Shown: piece by piece, positions 1-11,790 of the stretch
How the letters are laid out: every line of letters starts with the position of its first letter
Position numbering within the stretch: the first letter of the stretch is position 1
NCBI GenBank assembly: GCA_917880885.1
Contig: OU862908.1
Coordinates: 53,217,819-53,281,818, forward strand
Direction: 5' to 3'
Origin: Limnephilus marmoratus
Taxonomy: Eukaryota > Arthropoda > Insecta > Trichoptera > Limnephilidae
DNA: 64,000 nt
Notes under the pieces: generated by a model
What the model was told of the DNA's origin: nothing
Seen by the model: the letters and a program-made list of their open reading frames with translations, nothing else
Databases searched by the model: none
Translations under genes and position numbers: made by a program

Positions 1-1338
1 AAACTAGTGTCGTTTGTCTGGACATCGTGTGGAGAGCTGCATTCTCTGAGTGAGTATTGTTTTGTTTTCACTGAGGATTTTGGAATTGCTGTATGATCTG
101 TTTTGTGTCACATAGGGAAGAGTTCATCTTTCATTAATTTACAAAGGGTAGTATTCCCTCGTGTCTGGGGCTATTTACACGCCCCTACAGTAAGTATACG
201 TCCTATTTAAATATTTTCCTTTAAAATATGTTAAAGTAAAATAATTTACATGAGATTCATCCTAAAATTCAGAAATCGGTTAATTGATTACGAGAAATTA
301 ATTGTATTTGCAAACTTTGACACCTTATTTCTTAGAACAAGGTAAAGTGAAGACCTGTCCAACCAGTGGCACCTTGCCGTCACGGTACCTACCGATATCT
401 AGAAACAAACCCTACAATATGAAAAGAGAAAAGGGTTTTATTATCTGATTGCTATATAATTTAATGTGCTATTTAAAAATGAAAGGTTGCGAATTCAGTT
501 CACCATTGGAATGAAGTTAATTAGTATCAAGATCGGGTTTGCAGTTAACAGCACGACAAGGATACATTAGATGTGCATTGCTTGATAAGGAAATTATGCA
601 CCAGAAGCCGGCGATCGTGAAGTGCATCTGATAAAAGGATAATATAAAAGACTATCAGTCGCAGAATTAATTAAAGTGAGTCGTAAATGGAGGACCAGTA
701 ATTTATTTAAATTAAAATGCAATTAATAATTGCCCGGCTTTGCTACTTGGCGTCATAAAAATAAAGTGCGGTAGACTCGTATAATCACGGTGTTATGTTT
801 ATGATGAATTAATTAAGATAATGATTTGGAAAGAGCGGAGTTCAATGCTTTGTAAGAATTGCAGGCGGCGTTGTGTCCATTCAAACGTATTCCTTATTTT
901 TTTCTCTGAACTTTGACAATGCTGCAAATATTTTTTAATGTAATATATTTATCGATAATGATTTTTTAACAAGTTACTTCTTATAGGAGTTAGCACCCAC
1001 CAACAATCTTTAAATTGCCTTGTTTGAACACCATCAACAGACGTTCAGAATACAAACTAGACAATGTATTTTTTTGGAAAGCAAAACATACAGACGTGGA
1101 GTATTTTCATCAATACAGTTTAAAAAAATCTTAAAAATCGGTCCAGTTCTGGGAGACAAGAATGGGGAATATACTTGATTTTGATGATTTTATTTAATTA
1201 TTATCAGCCCGAGGTGCAGTTGTCCCTTTCGCTCAGTATCTTTGGGAGTAAGAGCAACAGTGACAGCAACAATTTGGTAAAATACGTATTGTTCAATTTT
1301 CTCGGCGACTGTGTTTCCTCTTAATGCTGTGATATTCT
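1..1338. other. no gene recognised
   Basis: AT-rich noncoding sequence up to the foldback element. No frame of note, no family recognised. Confidence 0.5.
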
Positions 1339-1347
1339 ATATTAAAT

Positions 1348-1879
1348 GGTGACCCGACAATTCGTCCTGCGACAATTCATCCGGCGACAGTTCATCCAGC
1401 GACAGTTCATCCGGCCGACAGTTCATCCTGCCGACAGTTCATCCTGCCGACAGTTCATCCCGCCGACAATTCATCCGGCGACAATTCATCCTGCCTGATC
1501 ATTTAGAAGATTTTTATTAAGTGAGTTTGCAAAGAGGATATACGGCCGTACAACCAAAATCGATATATCTACTTATATCTGAAGGCATCTTGAGTGGAAA
1601 TCCGCTGTAAAAATATTTTTACTAACAATACTTTCGACTCTCCGAAGAAGCATGCGTGAATAACAAAATACGACATACTTATACTTATAGGTTATACTTA
1701 TAGGTTAGGTTAGGTTAGGTTAGGTTGAATTGTCAGGATGAATTGTCGCCGGATGAATTGTCGGCGGGATGAACTGTCGGCAGGATGAACTGTCGGCAGG
1801 ATGAACTGTCGGCCGGATGAACTGTCGCAGGATGAACTGTCACCAGATGAATTGTCGCAGGATGAACTGTCATGGAACC
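1348..1879 (+). mobile_element. foldback (FB-like) non-autonomous DNA element, copy 1
   Basis: A 532-bp element with both ends starting GGT (GGTGACCCGACAATTCGTCC inward from the left, GGTTCCATGACAGTTCATCC inward from the right). Each arm (about 1348-1494 and 1725-1879) is a run of nine to ten units of GACARTTCATCCNGC(C), 15-16 bp each, and the two arms are inverted copies. The roughly 230-bp centre has no open frame and ends in five TTAGG units (about 1702-1726). A perfect 9-bp duplication ATATTAAAT lies at 1339-1347 and 1880-1888. Tandem-repeat arms plus a 9-bp duplication match the architecture of Drosophila Foldback elements (linked to the MULE superfamily); homology itself was not tested. 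Confidence 0.88.
1702..1726 (+). repeat. internal (TTAGG)n insect telomere-type repeat inside foldback copy 1
   Basis: About five TTAGG units lie at the junction of centre and right arm. The same tract is in foldback copy 2 at 30692-30720 on the opposite strand, so it belongs to the element and is not a chromosome end. Confidence 0.85.
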
Positions 1880-1888
1880 ATATTAAAT

Positions 1889-2825
1889 ATATCTATTCTG
1901 AAGACAAGCAAATGTATACGGTCGATAGAAAGGGAGTTCTTATTTCTGCAATCAATTTGTTTTTCTAAATGAAATTGAATACACAGATTTCTATTAAACA
2001 TTACACTACCTATTTCGTGCAATACTTTACTAACACAACATTTTTTTGGGTCTAGCCAATAAATTGTGATGGACGTAAAACATTTTTATTTTATTTTATC
2101 TTGTAAATATCTAACAGGATGTTAGTGACCTATAGAGATACCTATCGACCAAATTTATCAATAGGTAATGGTAATAAGGATGCATAGGTGCAAGTCAAAT
2201 TTAATTGTAAGTTTTATTAATATTTCTTTGTAATTAAACAAACAGGTTGGATAACGACAAATAAGAACGAAGTAACAATCCTACAGAACTGGAGTACAGC
2301 GAGGCAGGCCGTGTCATAATTCAACCGGCGTGTTAACGAAATCAGTATTTAAACGAAACGACCAGTTATTTACAAGTTATTTTGACAGTCTAAAAGGCAC
2401 TTTGTTAGTAGTGTGTAGTGGGATCAGGCCCGAGCCCGAGTCCACTTCCCCACCAAACACGCGTGACAAACGCTTCACCTCGTTTAGGTAGTCAAATAAC
2501 GCGTCCGTCCTAATGGAACTGGTTTGCTTGGTTGGTTAGAAACCACGTCACGCCTTGCGACTGGAGACCCATCTCCTGCCTCATGCATACCCACTTTCTG
2601 TCCCACACTATTAAAAAGAAGGTTTCGATGAGCTAAGAGAGATAAGGCGGCCGGGAGAGCGGGAGATCGAAGAGGGGCACTGAACAGCTTCCAACAAGAT
2701 TTATGGAACGGGATCGTTAATACGTCTTTGTCACATGATCCAGGTGCTTTCAATTGATATATTCGGATATAATTTACAATAAGAACTGTGATCAAATAAA
2801 CAGCCATCCCCAAAAAAATTCGTGA
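1889..2825. other. no gene recognised
   Basis: Mostly AT-rich. A somewhat GC-richer stretch at 2400-2710 carries a 109-codon minus frame without recognisable domains; I do not call it a gene. Confidence 0.45.
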
Positions 2826-3260
2826 TACTCTTAAGCCGCCGCATCCGGAATTTCTACCGATTTCTTACATATCTCCCTAAAAAAATTTTAACTTTTTAAG
2901 CTCTTTAAAAATTACATTATTTTTGAAGATAATATCTATCCCCATACCGAAATGCAAATTGTATGAAATTCCCTCCATAAAAAAAATCGCAAATTACGCT
3001 CCGAAAATTATCATAAACACGTTTTTTTCCTTATTTTAGAAGTTACATGTATGAAAAAATTCACAGTGTTTCTTTAAATGCTATTTTAGATGTTCCCCAC
3101 GAGATGCTCTATTTTAAACGAGTCATGTTTTATAAAAAAATTTCACAATTTTCACTTAAAATTTTATCGTTTTATCGTAAAAAAGGAACTATTTGAGAAA
3201 ATAATATCATTTTATAAACATCAATGAAAATTGAGTGTATGTATTGAATATGTAGTTTTT
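2826..3260 (+). repeat. dispersed repeat family C, copy 1
   Basis: Shares GAAGATAATATCTA, GAAATTCCCTC, GCTCCGAAAATTAT, AAAAAATTCACAGTGTTTCT and AAACGAGTCATGTTTTAT with the copies at 50765 and 61510. AT-rich, with no frame. The class is unknown. Confidence 0.85.
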
Positions 3261-3454
3261 ACGCGTTAACAAATTTATTCATTGTTGTTGGAGATTGCTG
3301 TATTTAGTTTATGGTTCGATGGCAACTAAGAATCGTGCAATTTCAACATCCCTTTGAAAATTCATTAAAAATTATGAAAAAAAGAAAAATATGCCATAAC
3401 CTAAACTAACGTAAATAAATGAATGAGAAAACTGATCTATATATTTTTTAGACT

Positions 3455-3525
3455 AAGAAATACTAAATGATATTTATAATGCACTTGCGCATTCTGTCCT
3501 ACAATATGGAATCGTTGCTTGGGGG
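3455..3525 (+). pseudogene. non-LTR retrotransposon reverse transcriptase remnant
   Basis: One frame reads DIYNALAHSVLQYGIVAWGG, the wording typical of the C-terminal part of non-LTR reverse transcriptases. It runs into a G tract and a stop at once. No extended frame could be joined on either side. Confidence 0.5.
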
Positions 3526-3559
3526 GGGGATGATTTCGAGTTACCCGGTTACCTTAGTT

Positions 3560-6500
3560 ATATATGTAAGCACGAAAAATATTTTAGTGAAACGGTAACA
3601 CGAAAAATAAGAAGTTTTACTGGGAAACTGCGATTCTTAACGCAGCTGTCAAAAGTCTTAAGAATAAAGTCTATAAATAATATAATTAATATAATATTAT
3701 GTTTCATAGAAATACACGGATTTATACGTATGAGATATTGTTGAAAACCAAGAGTTCGAAAGGATAAGTAAGTAAAATAAACCATTCATTTATTCAATAA
3801 AACCTTCATTTTTATTAATATTTTTTAGTAGTCATGAATATGAAAGTGATTACCATAAACAGTTAATAACGTCCTTGAAAGCAACGGACGGAACACTGAA
3901 GTCGTGATCTCTGCCCGGCACATGGGAGCCCCTAACTAGTAGCAAACAACTTGCAAATTATAACAAAGTACCTACTGACAAATTATAACTACTTTCAAAG
4001 ACTACTATTATTTACAATACGAAAATCAAGTTACCTTGACTGTTTCGGTGGTCAAATTAGAACCTCATGGATTGTTACTATCGAAACTGAAAATAAAGCA
4101 TTTTTCAACACAGCCACTTGCAGTTTGTCAAATAAGAGTATAAAACATAGAAGGGAGCCACTGTTGTTCAAATGGCAATTCTAAAAATATAATCATGGTG
4201 GTAATCTAAAGCTGTGTAACCTACATTTTTATTAAAAATGAAAAAGGCATAAAAGTGAAAAAATATTTTTTCATTCCTTGATCTCAAAATTAGAATTGCA
4301 TATAGGTATATATTATTACATCTCTGCAATTTTGTGTTAACATAATGAAAAATAACGATATTGTAATAAAATATAAAATTCCTTTTAGAAATTGCTCATA
4401 TTTATTTAATATTAGTTCAAATACCTACTAGTGTTGCCCAGGTTTCAGATCATGACTCTAATTTTAGATCTGAATATATTCAACTCATTCAGATCTAAAA
4501 GTAGTGTAACTAAACTCACCATTAATGATTCTTCCTTTCTACCTACCGTTAAATTCAAATTTATGTTAAATTAAATGAAAGACAATCACTTTATAAAACA
4601 TAATTTAATCAAATTTATGTCATTAAGTAGGTAACTTAACAACAGTGCTTCTTCGATTTAATATTTTTTTTTAAGAAGAAAAAATGTATTTTTAAATGTG
4701 TATACAGTTTTCCGTACATTCAGTGTCATTGCACTTTAAAATAATATTTGACAGGTAAATTGGTGTTGCCAGCCTACAAATTTTGTAGTTCCTTTTTTTA
4801 GATTTTCTACTCTGATTTGACACTCTATACGTCTTTTGTATCGTATGTGATGCTTACCTAGTCTAGAGCTAAATCAGTCTATTCTACGCAATCTAAGCTG
4901 CAAAATAAGCTTTCTTCTTCAAAGTCAAAGTAATTTGAAGAAAAAAGAGTAAAACAAAGGTAATGTTAAAATGTTTTCATTTTGAAATTGTATTATATTC
5001 CGGCTCTCGATTGAGCTGCCCTGTCCGCCTCAGCCGCGACAGTTTGATAACGATCAGGTAGCATTAATTATTATTACTGTCGGGAAAGATGGAGGTTGGG
5101 GTACGTGGAGTGGAGTGAGGGGCGCAGGCTGTTTGAAACGGCCTGGTAACGCCAACAGGTTGTTCTGTTCTTCTGTTCTGCTACCATTTTCTGGAATTAT
5201 TTCACGCTCTGTTGCGGAATATATGTACAATGTTAATAGCCCCTTTCGAGCAATCAACTAGCCATGTTTTTCTGACGTTAAATCGTATTTACGTATAACG
5301 GATGAAGGCAGATCATCTAGAGAAAACATGGAAGATCGTAATATTACAATGCAATTAAGACTTTACATGTAACGAGGAAACTACTTCGGTATGTGAAAAC
5401 ATGGCAAAGAAGTTTCACAGAAGATTAAACAAAAACGCTGTTAAACGGAAAATGTATTAAGGCCGCATTTAAAAACATTAAAATAGTTTATTGAAGTTAG
5501 CTAGGATAGGTGCAGATTATTTTTCTCCTACTTATTCATCACTTCGGGTGAGCGAGTCTTTATTTTTTTTCGAGTGGAAAGACGCCTTTTAAATGTCGGG
5601 GTAATTATGGGACTTGAACGGCCAGATTCAAATTAAATCATCAATCATAGAGAGGTAAAGATATTCTTAACCGATGGCCGATGGTCGATAAGGCAGGTTT
5701 CTTCTGGGTATAGCTGAGAAACAAGCATTCTAGAGAGTGAGATAGATGATGAGATGACCAACAAAAAATTCTAGGCAAACAGAAATCTGTTTACAGAGGT
5801 CTCTTGTATGGCAATGTAAACACGCGATCATGCGACGTGGTCCAAAGATGTCAACAGATGGACTTAAAGCTGGAGGGTCAGAACTAAAAGATTCAAGAGA
5901 AAATATTATTTGTATAATACAATTTGTAAATAGGAATTAAATAACGCACTCGAATATTCTTTAGAAATTGAACGAACTCTGTTTCATGAGTGTTAATGAA
6001 GCCGCAGATTTTTTTAAACATTCTATGTTTTTTGATTTCTTGAAATTCTGATCAATGAGATAAAAACATTTATTTACATAAGATGAAGTAAGGATATTTA
6101 TTAATAGAAAAAACGAATTCAAGGTAAATATTAATAAAAAGTTGAATCTTTGAGTTATCTGTTCAAAGTCAATAAATATAAAGATCACGCTGAGAATTAT
6201 TCAAATATGTATTTAAAGATGACCTCATCCCCATTGTAGGAAGGCTCCAAAATCAAGCACCGACCACGTCAAATTTATAATCACAGAAATTATGCATCCA
6301 TTCCCAATGTCCAAAATTCCAGAACCTTAATTATCCATTACTATAAAAGGCGAGATACCAATTCTAGTCACATGGAGCGGTGTTAAAAGGTACTTAATCC
6401 GACTTTATTGGACGCTCGGAAAAAAGTTTATAAAAGCGGACCAGTATTCACACCTTCCCAAAAATAAATTGTACCCGGAAAAAAGATGGGCGCTTTAATT

Positions 6501-6949
6501 CGAATTACTCGGCGGATGCTGTATGGAGAGAGAATGGTTATTTTTTATTGATAATCCTCCTTATCATCATCATTAGTGATGAAAATAAAGTAACTGACGT
6601 TCTTCGATATGAAATTTATTCCAATGACTGAATATTTCGTCGTTAATTTAGTTAATAACATTAGTAGGCAGATATCTGCTTCGGTATAAATCTATATAAA
6701 TACATATGTGTCTATCACGTAGTTTTACGAAAATAATATTACGGTTGAGAGCTCTCAACTTATTATTGATTCGTATTATATAAGAATTTATAAAGTTTTA
6801 GCCATTTTATAAAATACTGATGCTTTTATGTTTTTTAAACCGATGTCAATGTTAAGATTTTTGTAAGATTTCTGACTCATAAAAAATAGTTTTTTTTTTA
6901 ATGAAAGATGGCATAGTAAAAATTGAAACTTTGTTCTGTTTGTATTTAA
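3560..6949. other. no gene recognised
   Basis: AT-rich, with several frames under 80 codons and no domain. The block at 6290-6490 is less degenerate and could be regulatory. Nothing firmer is visible. Confidence 0.45.
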
Positions 6950-7020
6950 GGTCCCCCATGGACTAAGGATAAGACTTTTGACTAGCGTTCCGGAGGTCGT
7001 GGATTCAAATCTCGACTTTT
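6950..7020 (+). repeat. tRNA-like SINE head (weak)
   Basis: It has an A-box-like TGGACTAAGG and a B-box-like GGATTCAAATCTC at roughly tRNA spacing, then a T-rich body. No acceptor stem forms. Confidence 0.5.
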
Positions 7021-7524
7021 ATTTTATTGATTTTGTGTTATTTCATTTATTGTAAGGAGTATTTGCGGCACGTTCCAGAGTTAAAAAGATACTCTCAGTA
7101 TCGTCCTAACGTTATTTGGAGTTAAAAATGTAAATGAAAATTTGATATCTGGTGACATTTTTTGGTATTTCCAATATGTCATCAATTTTTTTTTCAAACC
7201 TTCTCAGGATCACTGGTTAAAGTAAGTCAGGTAGGTCTCTCAACACCCTGCACAAATAAAAATAATAATAAGAATCCTGTCTTCTCTATAATAGGCCTAA
7301 AAAATAGGTCTGCAAAAATAATAATTGCGGTTACGGTCTGACATGTGTACGTAGTACCTCATAAAAAATGCTTTAATTTATATGTAGCTACTACAAACCA
7401 CGGTATTCGCTACCTACCTATGCTAAGAAACTAGAAAATAATTAAAATTATGTATAGTTAGAATACTGTTTTCTGTATAGGTCTACAATAATAATCCCGT
7501 CTGCCCTACAGGTCTGCAATAATA

Positions 7525-7881
7525 ATGACTGTGGTTATACCGCGCATCCAGAGCGGAGAACAGAGAGTGGTAGAGCGGAGATCGGCTCGCTACGGAGCAC
7601 ACGGCGCGAGACGCAAGCGGTCGGACCGGTCGCGCTCGGTGGCCGGTGGCAGCAGCGGGTTCAGTGGTAGTTCAGCGGTAGGAGCGGCCGCGCTTGATAC
7701 CGGGTACCGGGTACCAGGCTGCCTCTATACTCTATACCTGTACCTGTACCTGCTCAGTATACTCGTGTATCTAGAGCTGGTAGAGCGGTGGAGCGGGCCG
7801 CCCACCCGCACGGAAGTGAACGCGCGGGCGGCGCGCGAGGGCGGACGACGCTACCAACAAAACTTTGGTAACGGTGAATAG
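7525..7881 (+). promoter_or_regulatory. GC/CpG-rich island, candidate promoter or 5' exon
   Basis: The only strongly CpG-rich stretch in the first 30 kb, sharply bounded by AT-rich DNA. It contains TTCAGT initiator-like words (about 7659) and a possible donor TTTG/GTAACG at about 7866. A 118-codon frame crosses it, but its residues are compositional (Arg, Gly, Ser) with no recognisable domain. A promoter with a noncoding first exon is one reading; a GC-rich repeat is another. Confidence 0.35.
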
Positions 7882-8405
7882 AGATAAATGAGGAGTAATG
7901 TTTTTGGCTACTGTGATGATAGATAAAAAAAAAATAATGCCATTGTTTCGAATGTATTTGGGCATACAATCGATTGGCTGCGTGAGTGTCATTTGATTCG
8001 GTTTTATTAAGTGAACCCATTTATGAAGCAAGTTTAATAACAGTATAACAACAAACAAACGTACACAAAATTTTATGAAAAAGTAGAAAAACAGAACCTT
8101 GAATTTCGGTTTTTTTTTTGTTAAGTTTCATGTAATAGTGTAAATTCATGTAAACCTACTAAAGATATGCAATTATTACAATAATAATCGCAATTATTTA
8201 GCATTTTAGTTATAAGTCTTTAATAGTAATAAGAGTATTTAATAAGATAAAGCATCAAGAAAAAAATGTACACCGCCTTTGGGGTGACTTTTCATAATAT
8301 TTGGGATAATTTTTCATAACACAGCTAAATCATTTTAAAAAGCGAACGTTTGAATGTGATTCAAATTGGTTCCAATTTGAAACACCCTTACGCAGTCCCT
8401 TCGTT

Positions 8406-8783
8406 ACTGCAAACAACACATGAACCATGCTGTTTGCTCTGATGCCAACTGAAATCGTAGATATGAAAATAGAGATGAAAATAGCGATCGCGTAGAGCGA
8501 AAAATGTTGACTTTTGTGTCTAACGCCATCTCTTTTTTCAGCCCGATTCCAGTTAGAGGCCAAAGTCAACATTTTTCGCTTTACGCGATCGCTATTTTCA
8601 TCTCTATTTTCATATCTACGATTTAAGTTAGTATCACAGCAAACAGCATGGTTCATGTGTTGTTTGCAGTGATGACAAGTGAAATGATAGATATGAAAAT
8701 AGAGATGAAAATAGCGATCGCGTGAAGCGGAAAATGTTGACTTTGGTCTCTAATTGGAATTGAGCTGAAAAAAGAGATGATGT
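8406..8783. repeat. long palindrome plus a third copy (three alternating repeats)
   Basis: Left arm 8406-8524 and right arm 8552-8670 are each 119 bp and near-perfect reverse complements, with a 27-base loop at 8525-8551. Both contain GATGAAAATAGCGATCGCGT. A third copy at about 8661-8783 has the left-arm orientation and also pairs with the loop region. No coding potential is seen. A transcript would fold into a long hairpin. It could be a nested miniature element or a source of small RNAs; the sequence does not decide. Confidence 0.85.
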
Positions 8784-11149
8784 AAAACGTCAATTACTCC
8801 ACAGTAGTCCTACGATACAGAACACTAGAACAAAAGCAAGATTTTCTTCAAAATTATTCTACTTATAGGACATTGTAACTTTTAAATTCGTATAATGATT
8901 TTTCCATGTCCTGCCACTGTATTCTGCTGTTCAGTGTTCCGAGTAGGACGAGAGGCTGTAGCGGTGAAACAGTTCAAACAAAAAAACCATAAATTTTACT
9001 TAGTGACATTCGAGGGGACAAGTCGCCGGTACCGGAGCGCAAGAACCTTAAAGTTTCAGAGTAAATAAATTATACTTTATGAAATTTCAATAGTAATGTA
9101 TCCGTATAATATAGAAGAACGAGATTTTGAGCCAACATTAGTTGAAATCTCGATCTCGACATTGAAAGATGATATTGTATTCACGAAGATAATTATTGAT
9201 AAATTGATCGTTTCGTTCTAAAATAATGTCTGTTATGACTGCACCCACATTTTTGGTACTTACTCAAAAAAAAGATTTGAAAAAATCTTTAGTCAAACAC
9301 GTTTCTGTTTCAGTTAAAGTTCAAAAAATTGTTAGGTATTATTCTCTGATAGTAGTGGGTATTCTCGATTTGATTCTAATTAGAATCATTGGATACATTC
9401 TTGTTTGTTATCAAGCTATATTATTTCTGAAAGTTATTGAAACTTGACCAAACGGAATGTCTGTGATGGGTTGTTTTCATTTGCTAAGTAAAGAAAAGGT
9501 GGTATAATAATATCAGAAGCACCCAGAGATAAAGGCGATTAAATTAAAATTTATGAATACCAAAACGTAAACGAAATGTGCGTGAAATGAGGTGCAGATG
9601 TACTTAATGCCGTAACTCTGCAATGCATAAGAGAGAGAAATAACACATAAAACTGAGAGAATGTATACGATCTGAGACTGCGCGCGCACTTTTATTATAT
9701 ACGGCGTCTCTCGCGAAAGCCTTAATTATAGTAGGTTTGTGGACCGCCGGGAAGCAGAATGCCTTGCATTTGACCCGATCAACAGATTGCAAGCAAAAGC
9801 TTCCATTTAGTCAACAGGCCCTTAACATCTGGACTCTGTTCACCCGCATGAATCACCACGGAGTGTGCCTTATATTGTATCTGGCAGTGAGATCAGTACG
9901 GGATATTTTCCCGGTTATATCTCTGCGTTGCGCCCGCAGCGTTGCATCCAAAGTTTAATATGTATGTAGTTTATAATGATATTTTAGCTGCATGCATGCG
10001 ATTTAGTTTATGATAGCAAAATTGCAGAGCAAAATAAATGTGATGCCAATCTTATCAGGAGTAAAGAGTTATCAAAGCTATGTTCAACAACTACCTATCA
10101 GTCCTAAAGCTTACTAAATAACGTTTTAAACATGATGAGTAAAATAAGCTTCTACAGGTATATGTAATATCTATAAGACGCTAAAGTTTAATGCCTTCAG
10201 TAGATAAAGGTCATTGACTTCCTGACATTGTAATCTTATTTTCCCAATTCAGCGAAATTTGGTCAGTAATAATCTTGAAAGTGCCTTTCGAAAAGCTAAC
10301 TATAATTAACTCCGCCCCTATAAACAACAAAGTAAATCATACCACACTTCAAGGGGCGAATTATTTTTATCCTTCGGAGAAGAACCAGGAGATTAATTTC
10401 GATAAAAAATATACCAACCGTGAGAAACTGGCTTAATGATTCCATTTCGAATTTATCATATTAAATGCCGGCAATAAGTGCGAAAGCGAATGTGCGTTGA
10501 TTAATCGTAAGTTTTTTAACAATGTTTCTGTTAATAATTTGCACGACTTTATAATTATATCTTTGATCAATTAAATGTTTTAAATACGTGTGTTTTTATT
10601 TTGTATTATTGTTTTATTTGTGTGTAGTTCAAACAATATTTGATCTGAATTTTGTGATAATTTATCATTCATTCCAAGTCCATTCTTTCTGAAATAATAT
10701 AAAATTAATGGTAGATGAAACATGATGTGGCATGGAAAAAAAGTTTCTGATATGCACCTGGCCACCAAACACATGTTCAAAATCGAAAAAAAAAACAATA
10801 CCAAAATACCGCTAAATCACAATTAAGTTTTTTCGCGGTTGGAAGGTTATGCGCGAATAAAAGCTCACAATACTTCTATTATCAGAATAGAGGATGTTGA
10901 ATTGGTTATATTATTTAAGCTCAAATTGACCATTTTTAACATTTCAACTCATCAAACGTAAAAAAATAACACAGCTGGTGTTAATATTATATCAAGTATG
11001 TATTAGGTATTATTATGCTACGCTCTTTGGATATTTTACAAAACTGTGACGTTTGGGAACTTTAAGAAGTTTTTTTTTGAAATAGGCAATTTACCCTAAA
11101 AAGAATGCTTTGTGCCAATAAATTTAAGAAAGCTAGTTATAATTTTGAA
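8784..11149. other. no gene recognised
   Basis: AT-rich intergenic or intronic sequence. The small frames at 9226-9447 and 9737-9958 show no family. Confidence 0.45.
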
Positions 11150-11790
11150 CTAAAAGAACACGACATTTGTTGAGAGACAGCAAATGCGGAATAATGAGGG
11201 GAAAATTGTGGTGATTTTAATGACCAAACGATATATGCTTTTTACAATTGAAGAAGACATGTTCAATTGTCTCCTTCTGCACACCGCACTGGCAGAGTGG
11301 ACTATCGAGGACTCGGATTTTAAACAAATGAGCTGCAATAGAGCAGTGATCCATTCTCATTCTCGAAATGCAGGAAATAGAACTTAGAATTTCTTTTGCC
11401 GTGAAACCAAGGTTTACTTGGAATATGATTTTGAATTCCAGCAAAGAAAGATCCAGTTCGGGTTTTCGTATCTGTTCAGCTTTTTTCTCAGGAACGAGAC
11501 ATATGAATTTAAGGACAGAGAAGACGCCAAAGATAGGAATTCTAAAATCTAAAGGAATAGAACCGGCTTTCTCGTTACTCTCAATTCCTAGATGGCCAGG
11601 AACCCAAACAAATATTGTTTCAAACTTTGATTGGTTTAGAGAATCGAGTATGTTTTTAATGCTACAGATGAGGTAGTCTTCTGGACGACTTAATACATGC
11701 ACTTAGAGAGTCAGTGCAGACTAAGGCTCGTCGAAAATGAGAAGTTAGATTTAAATCGAGAAGTTTTCAAGGAGAAGTAAATTAAATACC
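11150..11790 (-). pseudogene. non-LTR retrotransposon remnant with RNase H domain
   Basis: The main frame (11702 down to 11217) contains FVWVPGHLGIESNEKAG, the end of an RNase H domain as in I- and R1-type elements, then a C-terminal Cys motif (CQCG...ETIEHVFFNC). The upstream part of the domain, TDSLSAC, lies in another frame around 11710-11725, so a frameshift breaks it. The terminal residues also shift frame near 11215. It is a decayed copy. Confidence 0.75.

Noticed and set aside
1348..1495. CRISPR-like array of short repeats in the foldback arms
   Set aside because: The 15-16-bp units abut directly without spacers, recur inverted in the other arm, and the element has transposon-type target duplications in an insect genome.
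1702..1726. TTAGG tract as a chromosome end
   Set aside because: Only about five units, inside a mobile element and repeated in its second copy.
7525..7881. 118-codon plus frame in the GC island as a gene
   Set aside because: Residue make-up is driven by GC content, there is no domain, and overlapping frames exist on the other strand.
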